Shown: positions 1-6,132 of the stretch, in pieces
How the letters are laid out: every line of letters begins with the position of its first letter
How positions within the stretch are numbered: position 1 is the stretch's first letter
From: Lachnospiraceae bacterium
GTDB taxonomy: Bacteria > Bacillota > Clostridia > Lachnospirales > Lachnospiraceae
Length of the DNA stretch: 6,720 nucleotides
Assembly (NCBI GenBank): GCA_900770325.1
Contig: CAAGKE010000050.1
Span: forward strand, 1 to 6,720
Reading direction: 5' to 3'
Position numbers and translations under genes: made by a program
The notes under the pieces: generated by a model
Seen by the model: only the letters and a program-made list of their open reading frames with translations
Database searches by the model: none
What the model was told of the DNA's origin: nothing

Positions 1-815
1 TTCCGGCCCGGACGGATGGGAAGTGAATGGCAGACCACCTTATTTCCCAGAAATTCCGTATATTCCTCCTCCAGGCCCAGACGGTCGTATTCCTTATCCC
101 GGTCCCATTCCTCCAGTTTAATGACCAGATCGATGTTCCCGGTATTCTTTACGCTCTCAACACCAAACAATGTCTTTACATCGATGATGCCGATACCCCG
201 CAGTTCAATAAAATGCCTGGTAATATCCGGCGCAGTACCGATCAGCGTATCATCACTGACCTTTCGGATCTCCACCACATCATCCGTAATCAGGCGGTGT
301 CCCCGCTTGATCAGTTCCAGAGCCGCCTCACTTTTACCGATACCGCTCTCTCCCATGATCAGGATACCTTCTCCGTACACATCCACCAGCACTCCGTGAA
401 TGGAAATACAGGGAGCCAGTTCCACATTCAGCCAGCGGATCACCTCTGCCATAAATGAGGAGGTGGCTTTTTTCGTCATAAAGATGGGCACCTCATATTT
501 TCTTGCCAGCTCCAGCATATCCGGCTCCGGCTCTGTCATAGTGGTATAGATCAGGCATGGAATCTTATAGGAAAGCAGCTTCTCATACACGGGAAGCTTC
601 TGTTCTCTGGGCAGATGCTCCAGGTAGGTGTACTCCACATATCCGATGATCTGGACACGCTCTGCATCAAAATGGTCAAAATATCCGGTCAGCTGCAGCG
701 CCGGACGGTTTACTTCTGTTGTAGTGATCCGCTTGTCCGCAATCGATATCTCCGGTGTCAGGTTCTCCAGTTTCATCTTATCCGCCAGCTTCGACAATGC
801 TACACTATTGCTCAT
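1..815 (-). CDS. hprK: HPr kinase/phosphorylase (HprK), 3' end cut by window edge
   Basis: This bifunctional enzyme phosphorylates and dephosphorylates Ser46 of HPr (and Crh where present). It sets carbon catabolite control through CcpA and acts in the cytoplasm as a hexamer. I translated 271 codons from ATG 813-815; the frame stays open to the left edge. The N-terminal domain spans about residues 1-130. The catalytic domain has H140 in ISIHGVLVDVYG, a Walker A/P-loop GESGIGKS at 155-162, the acidic pair D178-D179 in HRLITDDVVEI, and the family signature IELRGIGIIDVKTLFG at about 203-218. The visible part ends inside the conserved PIRPGR motif. Family members are about 310 residues, so roughly 40 are missing. 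The start is fixed by GAGGAG seven nucleotides upstream of the ATG. The next gene upstream is the PHP gene, 285 nt away, a gap long enough for its own promoter. The identification is very secure. Confidence 0.97.
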   Translation of the reverse strand, partial: MSNSVALSKLADKMKLENLTPEISIADKRITTTEVNRPALQLTGYFDHFDAERVQIIGYVEYTYLEHLPREQKLPVYEKLLSYKIPCLIYTTMTEPEPDMLELARKYEVPIFMTKKATSSFMAEVIRWLNVELAPCISIHGVLVDVYGEGILIMGESGIGKSEAALELIKRGHRLITDDVVEIRKVSDDTLIGTAPDITRHFIELRGIGIIDVKTLFGVESVKNTGNIDLVIKLEEWDRDKEYDRLGLEEEYTEFLGNKVVCHSLPIRPGR

Positions 816-916
816 ACCAGTTCTCCTCATCTATTATTTTGGCCATCCCCAGCCATTTTCTTTCTGTTTTATGGTATCACTCTTTTTCCGGTTTGTCCAC
901 TGACAGGTGTGATTTG

Positions 917-925
917 TTTATACCA
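917..925 (-). promoter_or_regulatory. candidate extended -10 promoter element for hprK
   Basis: Read on the minus strand the site is TGGTATAAA, a TATAAA hexamer preceded by the TG of an extended -10. There is no good TTGACA-like hexamer 16-18 nt upstream, which is tolerated with extended -10 elements. Transcription would start near 910 and give an untranslated leader of about 95 nt before the hprK ATG. The element lies downstream of the inverted-repeat structure at 943-1006, so that structure would not be part of this transcript. The call rests only on sequence similarity. Confidence 0.3.
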
Positions 926-942
926 AAATTTAACGAGAGTTA

Positions 943-1006
943 CTGTTCACATGGCATTATTGAAACAGACGTTTCGAAACGTCGTCCCGGGGATGCACGT
1001 GAACAG
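943..1006 (-). other. nested inverted repeat, possible structured RNA upstream of hprK
   Basis: On the minus strand, CTGTTCAC (1006-999) pairs with GTGAACAG (950-943). The stem continues inward through a G-U wobble, then UG/CA, one bulged C, and CAU/AUG, for about 14 pairs. The same position is an A-C mismatch in plus-strand RNA, so folding favours the minus strand. That is the direction of both flanking genes. Between the arms sits the 16-bp palindrome of 968-983, which can form an inner hairpin. The right arm can also pair with an upstream GAACAG at 1028-1023, giving two mutually exclusive pairings. No U-run follows, so it is not a standard terminator. The rest of the 816-1100 gap shows no convincing gene, only weak AT-rich 5-6 bp hairpins just after the PHP stop and the promoter candidate at 917-925. 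Confidence 0.4.
968..983. promoter_or_regulatory. perfect 16-bp palindrome, candidate operator
   Basis: GACGTTTCGAAACGTC is its own reverse complement over all 16 bases and sits in the non-coding gap before hprK. Size and perfect symmetry fit a dimeric repressor site of the LacI/GalR type, whose operators often have a central CG. It is not a cre site: CcpA sites have an ARCGYT-type core with TG and CA outer bases, while this core is TTCGAA. It could instead be only the loop-proximal part of the larger inverted repeat 943-1006. No regulator gene is visible in the window. Confidence 0.35.
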
Positions 1007-1100
1007 CAGACAACGGGATATTACTGTTCGGCAGAAAAACAGTTTCTGGAAAAGCAAGCCTTTTAAGGAAGAACCAATACAAATTCCGGAAGCGAATGCT

Positions 1101-1763
1101 TCAGATTCTGAGAGAAAACTTTCGGTGAAACAGCGCTCTGGCCAAACCTTTTTCATCCGCCGGCCTGCACTGGAAATAGACGGGATTACTGCATACATCT
1201 CCGTATTCATGGAAATCAGCGCCCACAATGCCTGTCAGATGATGCCCGGCCGCCCATTCCATGGCCAGCTCATTGCGGGAATCATGACGGCAGTTTCCAT
1301 TGTGGATCTCCACTCCATCCAAAAGCTGCGGATCTGCTGCTGTACAGACAGTCCGGAACGGATGTGCCTGGGCCACAAAAAGATGCTGCTCACTGGCAAC
1401 CGGCCGGAAGCCGGCCAGTTCCTCCATGTAAAGCCATGGATGTCCATACAGAAATCCCGGTGTAAATCCGTATACCAGAAAGTCGTTCTCATCATGAGGA
1501 AACCGTATCTCCATACCCAGATATACCTGTATTCCCAGTTTTTCTCCTGCCTGTCTGGCCTGCACATATCCGTCCAGGAAATGACTTACGACCTGTTCCC
1601 ACGTTTTTTCTCCCGGCCTTCCCTGTGTGGATGCGCTGAAATGATCTGTAACGACAATACCGTCATAGCCCTTCTCCCAAAAGGCCTTTACTCCCTGTTC
1701 TGCCGGCATATTAGCACAGGGACTGCTCTCTGCCGTATGATAATGAAGCTGTATCTTATACAT
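1101..1763 (-). CDS. PHP-domain metal-dependent phosphoesterase
   Basis: This 220-residue cytoplasmic protein is essentially a single PHP domain. Expected metal ligands of the superfamily are visible in order: HxH at H7/H9 in LHYHTAESSPC, TDH at D40-H41, an acidic residue at E85 in LGMEIRF, AHP at H134, and DxH at D183/H185 in GADFHEYGD. The GVEIHNGN and RHDSRN segments (150-164) resemble small clostridial PHP proteins related to histidinol phosphatase. Such enzymes hydrolyse phosphomonoesters or, in some members, cyclic phosphodiesters. The substrate cannot be read from sequence. The ATG has a modest AGGT ribosome binding site five nucleotides upstream. It starts 36 nt after the MBL gene, so it is probably the last gene of the transporter operon. 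A separate possibility is that it belongs to the ancestral hprK neighbourhood, because Clostridia often carry a PHP gene near hprK, murB and rapZ. Confidence 0.88.
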   Translation of the reverse strand: MYKIQLHYHTAESSPCANMPAEQGVKAFWEKGYDGIVVTDHFSASTQGRPGEKTWEQVVSHFLDGYVQARQAGEKLGIQVYLGMEIRFPHDENDFLVYGFTPGFLYGHPWLYMEELAGFRPVASEQHLFVAQAHPFRTVCTAADPQLLDGVEIHNGNCRHDSRNELAMEWAAGHHLTGIVGADFHEYGDVCSNPVYFQCRPADEKGLARALFHRKFSLRI

Positions 1764-1779
1764 AGTTTACCTGCTTTCT

Positions 1780-1785
1780 ATTATA
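1780..1785 (-). promoter_or_regulatory. isolated TATAAT -10 hexamer before the PHP gene
   Basis: The 36-nt spacer between the MBL and PHP genes contains a perfect TATAAT on the minus strand, about 16 nt before the PHP start codon. No -35 hexamer is found at the right distance and there is no TG extension. A start site about 7 nt downstream would leave a very short leader. It is probably a chance hexamer in an AT-rich spacer, with an internal promoter as the alternative. Confidence 0.15.
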
Positions 1786-1799
1786 GTATTTCACAAATT

Positions 1800-2828
1800 T
1801 TACATTTTATGAGAACCTCGCATGACCGGGCATTCATACTTCGGAATATACGCCGCCGTCATGCTTCCATCTGAAAATATCTCAAAACGTATGCCCAGAT
1901 GCGCAGACAGCCCGTCGGTATAAGTAGGAACCTCCGGACAATCCGTAAACATCAGCTTTGCCCCGTCAGAAACTGCCAGTTCCAGCAGTTTGGGATCCGC
2001 ACTGCCGTAGCGTCTGTCACTGGAAGCACAGATCACAGCATATTCCGGTGAAGCCGCATGCAGCAGTTTTTTATCCAGGCCGTTTTGCTGTCCATGATGC
2101 CCTACTTTGAAAATATCCGCCTTCAAACTCTGCCCTGCCCCGCCGTACCCGGCATAATCTGTGTCTCCAGGCAGCAGTATCTTTCTCCCGCCGCACTCCA
2201 GCATCATGATAATACTGCTGTTGTTTATATGTGCGTCAAGCCATTCCGCCATATGCAGCCTTTCCGTCCCCTCTTCACAGTAAAACCGATCGAAATACTC
2301 CATTCTCTCCCTGACAGCAGAAATGCCCGGTCCCAGCAGTTTTACTCTTAACCCGCTGCAGGGACAAAGCTGCAGTTCGTTTCCCCCCATCTGGCAGATT
2401 GATCCGCCCTGTTCTTTTATCATAATACACAGTCTGTGATAATCCTGCAGTGCCTCCAGAAATTTTCTTGTGGATTCTTTTTCCGCATCCGGAAAATCAT
2501 CAGGCACCTCCCGGCCGGCCAGAGACAGGGAATAAGGCTGCCAAAACTGCCGGGGCACCCATTTTCTGGCTACAGGAAGCAGCCCGCAGGTATGATCCTC
2601 ATGAATATGAGTATTTACCATCACATCCAGATGCTTCACTCCTGTCAGCTCCATAAAATCTGCAGCACGTATCCGCCCGGTAATACTGTCCCGGTACTCA
2701 TCTTCCTCCCCGCTGCCTCCATCGATCAGCATGGTAAAACATCCTTTTTCACCCGGACATTCCACCAGTATGGAATCTCCGTTTCCCACATTGATAAAAG
2801 TAATCTTCAATTTCAAATCTCTGTTCAT
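1800..2828 (-). CDS. ComEC/Rec2-type metallo-beta-lactamase-fold hydrolase
   Basis: This 342-residue soluble protein has the MBL fold of the kind found as the C-terminal domain of ComEC, here free-standing and without the ComEC membrane parts. Visible elements are FINVGNGDSILVE at 11-23 (the VGQGD-like first strand), IDGG at 35-38, the zinc motif THIHEDH at 73-79 (H74, H76, D78, H79), the ComEC-like NNSSIIMML at 202-210, LLPGDTDY at 218-225, and FKVGHHG at 240-246. All core metal ligands appear intact, so it should be active. There is no signal peptide or membrane segment. Relatives hydrolyse phosphodiesters, nucleotides or other esters; the substrate here is unknown. The ATG follows the MalF-type stop TAG after one nucleotide. 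The nearest purine-rich stretch (AAAAGG) is 12 nt away, so translation is probably coupled to the permease gene. This makes a link to the transporter likely. Confidence 0.88.
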   Translation of the reverse strand: MNRDLKLKITFINVGNGDSILVECPGEKGCFTMLIDGGSGEEDEYRDSITGRIRAADFMELTGVKHLDVMVNTHIHEDHTCGLLPVARKWVPRQFWQPYSLSLAGREVPDDFPDAEKESTRKFLEALQDYHRLCIMIKEQGGSICQMGGNELQLCPCSGLRVKLLGPGISAVRERMEYFDRFYCEEGTERLHMAEWLDAHINNSSIIMMLECGGRKILLPGDTDYAGYGGAGQSLKADIFKVGHHGQQNGLDKKLLHAASPEYAVICASSDRRYGSADPKLLELAVSDGAKLMFTDCPEVPTYTDGLSAHLGIRFEIFSDGSMTAAYIPKYECPVMRGSHKM

Positions 2829-2829
2829 A

Positions 2830-3702
2830 CTATTTCATCGCCTTTTTGATATAAATTCCGGACATCAGCAGCACAAAAAGTGTCATCACAATGGCATTGG
2901 CACTGGCGAAGCCGAATTTCAATGTTTTGATACCATAAGTATACATAAACTGGGTGATGGTGCTGGTGGTTCCTGCCGGTCCCCCGCCGGTCAGAATATT
3001 TACTTTCTCAAACAGACGGAAAGTATCAATGGTACGCAGCATGGCGCACAGCGCGATTCCATTACTGATATTCGGCAAAGTAATGTGGAAAAATTTTTGT
3101 ATGCCATTTGCTCCGTCAATGCCTGCCGCCTCATATTGACTGTCCGGTACCGCCTGAAGATGGGCATAAAGCAGCAGAAATGCAAACGGCACATTCTGCC
3201 ACACATCAATAATCAGAATGGTTCCGAAGGCAGTACGGATATCATGGAACCAGTTGACAGACGGAAGTCCCAGCACCCGAAACAGTTCCGTCACGATCCC
3301 ATAGTTGGGAGAAAGCATCATACGCCACACCAGCGCCACAGTAACCGTGGGCAGAAGATAGGGAAACAGCAGAATGGTCCGCATAACCTTCTGTCCCTTC
3401 TTCAGGCTTTTGACAAAAATCGCTGTCAGCAGCCCCAGTGCCACCTCCAGAACAACTGCACAGACCGTAAACAGCACCGTATTGCACACAGCCTGGCGAA
3501 AATAGGTATTCTGAAACAGCGCAATATAATTTTTCAGTCCGCTGAATGGATGAGTTCCTTTCAGAAAATTGTAATCTGTAAAACTGTACAGTATGGTAAA
3601 CAGCACCGGATACACAGTCATAAGCACCAAAATCAGTACTGTAGGCATGATCATAACATTGGGAAACCCTGTTTTCTTTGATTTATTTTTTATCATCTCC
3701 AC
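2830..3702 (-). CDS. CUT1 sugar ABC transporter permease, MalF/UgpA type
   Basis: This is a 290-residue integral membrane subunit that would pair with the MalG-type protein encoded upstream. Hydrophobic segments fall at about 15-40, 70-97, 107-130, 158-180, 203-222 and 260-285. The cytoplasmic EAA loop that docks the ATPase is clear: EAAGIDGANGIQKFFHITLP at 191-210. ILTGGGPAGTTSTIT near 226-240 is typical of MalF-type subunits. The long reading uses GTG at 3700-3702, with GGGAG nine nucleotides upstream. ATG at 3694-3696 is an alternative, but AGGTGGAG abuts it too closely for a good site, so I favour GTG. No ATPase gene is present; in Firmicutes a shared MsmX/MsmK-type ATPase often serves such systems. 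The substrate is presumably a sugar, oligosaccharide or polyol derivative. Confidence 0.93.
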   Translation of the reverse strand: MEMIKNKSKKTGFPNVMIMPTVLILVLMTVYPVLFTILYSFTDYNFLKGTHPFSGLKNYIALFQNTYFRQAVCNTVLFTVCAVVLEVALGLLTAIFVKSLKKGQKVMRTILLFPYLLPTVTVALVWRMMLSPNYGIVTELFRVLGLPSVNWFHDIRTAFGTILIIDVWQNVPFAFLLLYAHLQAVPDSQYEAAGIDGANGIQKFFHITLPNISNGIALCAMLRTIDTFRLFEKVNILTGGGPAGTTSTITQFMYTYGIKTLKFGFASANAIVMTLFVLLMSGIYIKKAMK

Positions 3703-3734
3703 CTGTATTCTCTCCCGTCTCCCGAAATTTTGTG

Positions 3735-3755
3735 GCTGACCTGTCTGTGGTCAGC
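3735..3755 (-). other. short perfect hairpin before the MalF-type gene
   Basis: GCTGACC and GGTCAGC form a perfect 7-bp stem with a 7-nt loop. It lies between the large hairpin at 3766-3811 and the ribosome binding site of the MalF-type gene. No U-run follows on the minus strand, so it is not a terminator. In tandem with the larger hairpin it may help set mRNA stability or the relative expression of the two genes. Confidence 0.4.
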
Positions 3756-3765
3756 AAACAGAAGC

Positions 3766-3811
3766 GGCTGCCGCAAGATATGAATTTCTTCTTTCATATT
3801 TTGCAGCAGCC
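3766..3811 (-). other. 19-bp intercistronic hairpin after the binding-protein gene
   Basis: The left arm at 3766-3784 and right arm at 3793-3811 pair along 19 positions around an 8-nt loop. In minus-strand RNA only one position is a mismatch (A-C), and one is a U-G wobble. It begins about 33 nt after the stop codon of the binding-protein gene. The sequence after it is GCUUCUGUUUG, a poor U-tract, so strong termination is unlikely. Known intercistronic hairpins after binding-protein genes, such as that after malE, protect the upstream message and give excess binding protein over permease. That role, or partial termination, fits here by inference. Confidence 0.6.
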
Positions 3812-3843
3812 TCTCTCTCCTGTTTTTAAATACGCTTACTCTT

Positions 3844-5067
3844 TTATGACATCAGTGCCGTCAGCTGATCCTGGGCATCATTCAAGCCATCCTCCACCGT
3901 CTTGGTACCTGCCATAATATTACCCATCTCAGCGCCGAGAATATTGGTAAACTCTGACCACTGCTCAATAGTGGGGCGATATACGCCATTTTCCAGTGCA
4001 TCGCAGACAGTAGCTAAATGCGGATATTTTGCCAGCACTTCCTCATTTTTCAGACAGCTGTATCTGCAGGGCACTCCGCCATTATCGATACTTGCCAGCT
4101 GAACTTCCGGATCCATAATGTACTGAAGCAGCTTGTATGCCAGTTCCGGATTCGGGCTGTTGGCCGGAATACCGATGGTCCAGGTACCGTACTCAGAGGT
4201 GCAGTATGCTTCGCCGTCTTTCTCAGCAGAAGCCGGACTTACCGTATAGTTGGCTGCGCTGTCCTCAGTCGGTACATACCAGCCCGGCCAGCCGATTGCC
4301 AGAGCTGCAGAACCATTGTCAATGGCTGCAGTCACGTCATCCTTGGACATGGCAGTACCTGTGGCAATCAGCTCCAGATAGAAATTCATGGCATCTGTAA
4401 ATTCCCGGGTATTTACTGTAGGCTGATTATTTTCATCCACGACCCATCCGCCGTAAGCCAGAAGAATGGGAAGGAAATCTGAAACAATATTATCACCTGT
4501 ATCGCCCCGGTATACAAACCCGTTCACTCCATTTTCCTTCGCCGCCTGAGCCACTGCCAGCATGTCCTCCAGGGAAGTAATATCCTCCGGAACATACCCT
4601 GCCGCCTCCACATTTGCCTTATTATACATCATTACTGTCACATTCCCAAAATAAGGTGCCAGATAAATGTCCTCTCCCACCTTACAGATCGTTGTAGTAT
4701 TGGGAATGATATCTTCGTCAAAACTGTAACCCATCTCGGACAGGTTTGCCAGCACACCGTTGGCTGTAAATTCTGCCATCCAGCTTCCGTCCACCATACA
4801 CAGATCATAAGCGCCTGTGGAGTTGGCCGCATTCAGCGCGATTCCGGTGTGCAGATCATCGAAAGTCATATCCAGCACTTCGATCTCACAGTTATTTTCT
4901 TCCTCAAACTGAGGAAGAGCCGCCTTGATTACATCCGAATAACTGCCTCCGCGAAGAATCAATGTCATTTTTACCGTATCCCCGTCAGCCAGCGCCTGTG
5001 TACCAAATAACAGTGTGGAAATTGCAGCTGCACTCAGCACAGCAGCCATCATCTTTTTCATTTTCAT
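3844..5067 (-). CDS. extracellular sugar-binding protein of a CUT1 ABC transporter
   Basis: This is a family 1 solute-binding protein of 407 residues from the preferred start. It captures the substrate outside the membrane and delivers it to the two permeases. The N-terminus (from MKMKKMMAAVL) is a clear signal peptide: a basic start, a hydrophobic core, then TQALA, with a signal peptidase I type site after A27. There is no lipobox cysteine, unlike most Gram-positive binding proteins. The mature part begins with a beta strand VKMTLILRGG. It contains YDLCMVDGSWMAEF, PYFGNVTVMMYNK and IDNGGVPCRYSCL, typical of sugar binders. A longer reading starts at 5097 but has only a poor GGA upstream. The 5067 start has GAGAGG (5078-5083) ten nucleotides away and avoids a strongly basic 10-residue extension. 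The substrate is not predictable by eye. Confidence 0.92.
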   Translation of the reverse strand: MKMKKMMAAVLSAAAISTLLFGTQALADGDTVKMTLILRGGSYSDVIKAALPQFEEENNCEIEVLDMTFDDLHTGIALNAANSTGAYDLCMVDGSWMAEFTANGVLANLSEMGYSFDEDIIPNTTTICKVGEDIYLAPYFGNVTVMMYNKANVEAAGYVPEDITSLEDMLAVAQAAKENGVNGFVYRGDTGDNIVSDFLPILLAYGGWVVDENNQPTVNTREFTDAMNFYLELIATGTAMSKDDVTAAIDNGSAALAIGWPGWYVPTEDSAANYTVSPASAEKDGEAYCTSEYGTWTIGIPANSPNPELAYKLLQYIMDPEVQLASIDNGGVPCRYSCLKNEEVLAKYPHLATVCDALENGVYRPTIEQWSEFTNILGAEMGNIMAGTKTVEDGLNDAQDQLTALMS

Positions 5068-5205
5068 TTTTCTTTTGCCTCTCTTTCTTTTTTTCATCTA
5101 TTTCCAGCAGGGATTTCTCTCTGCGTTAATTTCCTCATCATACATCACGGATCACTCCCGGTATTAATTTCTTTCTGCTCCGTGTGCCAGTTTTCCAGAT
5201 ATCTC

Positions 5206-6045
5206 TTATTCCTTCACTGCTCCGCTGGACAGCCCGCTGATCAGATAATTCTGAGCAAATATTACAAACAGCAGAATGGGAAGAAAGGAAATCAATCCTC
5301 CGGCAGACACCAGTCCGAAATTAGTTACATTATCCTCCGTATTCAATACGGAAAGGGCCAGCGGTATTGTGTAATTAGACGGCGAGCGGGTGAAGATCAC
5401 ACTGTAGGTATATTCATTCCATGCATAAATAAAGGAAAGCATGGAAACCGCCGCAATTCCGGGAAGTACCAGCGGCACCACAATTTTACAGTAAAGCTGC
5501 CATTCTGAGGCGCCGTCGATTTTACCGCTCTCCTCAATCTCCTCCGGCAGATCCTGGAAGAAGGAAATCATAAACCAGATAATCAGCGGTATATTAATCA
5601 GAATACAGGCCAGGATAACCGGCAGCCTGGTTTCCAGCAGGTGGACTCGGTTAAACATGGTATACAAAGGAACAACAAAAGCCACCGGCGGAAGTACCCT
5701 CACCAGAAGTACCCAGAAGGTCAGCGGCTTTTTTAACCGGAAGCGAAAACGGCGCCGCGCCAGCACATAAGCTGCAGCAAGACCGAATACCGTGGAAAAC
5801 AGCAGCGAAAGGAGGGAATTAATCAGACTGTTTTTCAAAGCAGTATCAAATCCTGCTGCATCAAAGAGCTCTGAAAAATGGGACAGTGTAATACTGCCTG
5901 GTATGAGCGACAGACTTGCCATCATCTCCTCTGATGGTCTGAGCGCCATCAGAATCAGACACCCGAACGGAAACAGTGTAAAAAAAACCAGTATTACTGC
6001 TGTCAGCAGCTTTGCTGCGGAAACAATACATTTTTTTCCTGTCAT
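5206..6045 (-). CDS. CUT1 sugar ABC transporter permease, MalG/UgpE type
   Basis: This is a 279-residue inner permease subunit. Hydrophobic segments lie at about 10-34, 70-95, 108-128, 132-153, 183-202 and 240-265. The EAA loop is EESGKIDGASEWQLYCKIVV at 161-180, followed by PLVLPG. The C-terminus GLSSGAVKE is the usual MalG-type ending. An ATG at 6072 would add nine residues, but ATG 6043-6045 has GGAGGT (6051-6056) five nucleotides upstream, a near-ideal site, so I use it. This is the first gene after the uvrC terminator and starts the transporter operon. The order MalG-type, binding protein, MalF-type differs from the usual binding protein, MalF, MalG. Its partner is the product encoded at 3702-2830, and the ATPase must come from elsewhere. 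The 138-nt spacer to the binding-protein gene (5205-5068) holds only a weak 7-bp hairpin (5107-5124) and no clear promoter or terminator. Confidence 0.93.
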   Translation of the reverse strand: MTGKKCIVSAAKLLTAVILVFFTLFPFGCLILMALRPSEEMMASLSLIPGSITLSHFSELFDAAGFDTALKNSLINSLLSLLFSTVFGLAAAYVLARRRFRFRLKKPLTFWVLLVRVLPPVAFVVPLYTMFNRVHLLETRLPVILACILINIPLIIWFMISFFQDLPEEIEESGKIDGASEWQLYCKIVVPLVLPGIAAVSMLSFIYAWNEYTYSVIFTRSPSNYTIPLALSVLNTEDNVTNFGLVSAGGLISFLPILLFVIFAQNYLISGLSSGAVKE

Positions 6046-6050
6046 AATCA

Positions 6051-6056
6051 ACCTCC
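6051..6056 (-). promoter_or_regulatory. ribosome binding site that decides the MalG-type start
   Basis: On the minus strand this is GGAGGT, a strong match to the anti-Shine-Dalgarno sequence, five nucleotides before ATG 6043-6045. It lies inside the longer reading that starts at 6072, which has no comparable site of its own. This argues for the shorter, 279-residue protein. Confidence 0.75.
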
Positions 6057-6074
6057 GTCCATCACTCTGCATCC

Positions 6075-6080
6075 AGTATA
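6075..6080 (-). promoter_or_regulatory. candidate -10 box for the transporter operon
   Basis: TATACT on the minus strand sits in the AT-rich stretch between the uvrC terminator and the first transporter gene. The best hexamer at 17-nt spacing is TTTTAA, a poor -35. Transcription would begin near 6068 and leave about 23 nt before the ATG at 6045. That also fits the shorter start, because the 6072 ATG would fall outside the transcript. A weak -35 is what one expects of an activated promoter, but this is inference. Confidence 0.3.
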
Positions 6081-6132
6081 AAAATCTATTGTAAATTTTA
6101 AAATCAGCCGAAAGTGAAATTCAGGTAAAAAT

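Noticed and set aside
27..458. Plus-strand open frames over the hprK region
   Set aside because: The minus strand encodes HprK with P-loop and family signature throughout this segment.
968..983. Palindrome as a CcpA cre site next to hprK
   Set aside because: The centre is TTCGAA rather than the ARCGYT-type core, and the outer TG/CA bases are absent.
615..1874. A 419-codon plus-strand open frame
   Set aside because: It is antisense to the PHP gene and parts of hprK and the MBL gene, has no recognisable motif and a composition rich in Ser, His and Cys, and ignores the real gene borders. It is a shadow frame.
2731..3681. A 316-codon plus-strand open frame
   Set aside because: It is antisense to the MalF-type permease, whose membrane segments and EAA loop are unmistakable. 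The frame is rich in His, Gln and Lys and has no domain signature.
3766..3811. Hairpin as a standard intrinsic terminator ending the operon
   Set aside because: The sequence after the stem lacks a continuous U-run, and the downstream permease is needed for the same transporter, so full termination here is unlikely.
5095..5142. A 15-codon minus-strand frame (starting MMRKLTQREI) whose stop overlaps the 5097 ATG of the binding-protein gene
   Set aside because: Its only upstream purine stretch is too far from the ATG, and the overlap concerns the less likely start of the next gene. No evidence that it is translated.
5146..5184. CACGGA...TCCGTG inverted repeat between the MalG-type and binding-protein genes
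   Set aside because: It is only 6 bp with a 27-nt loop and is not distinguishable from chance.
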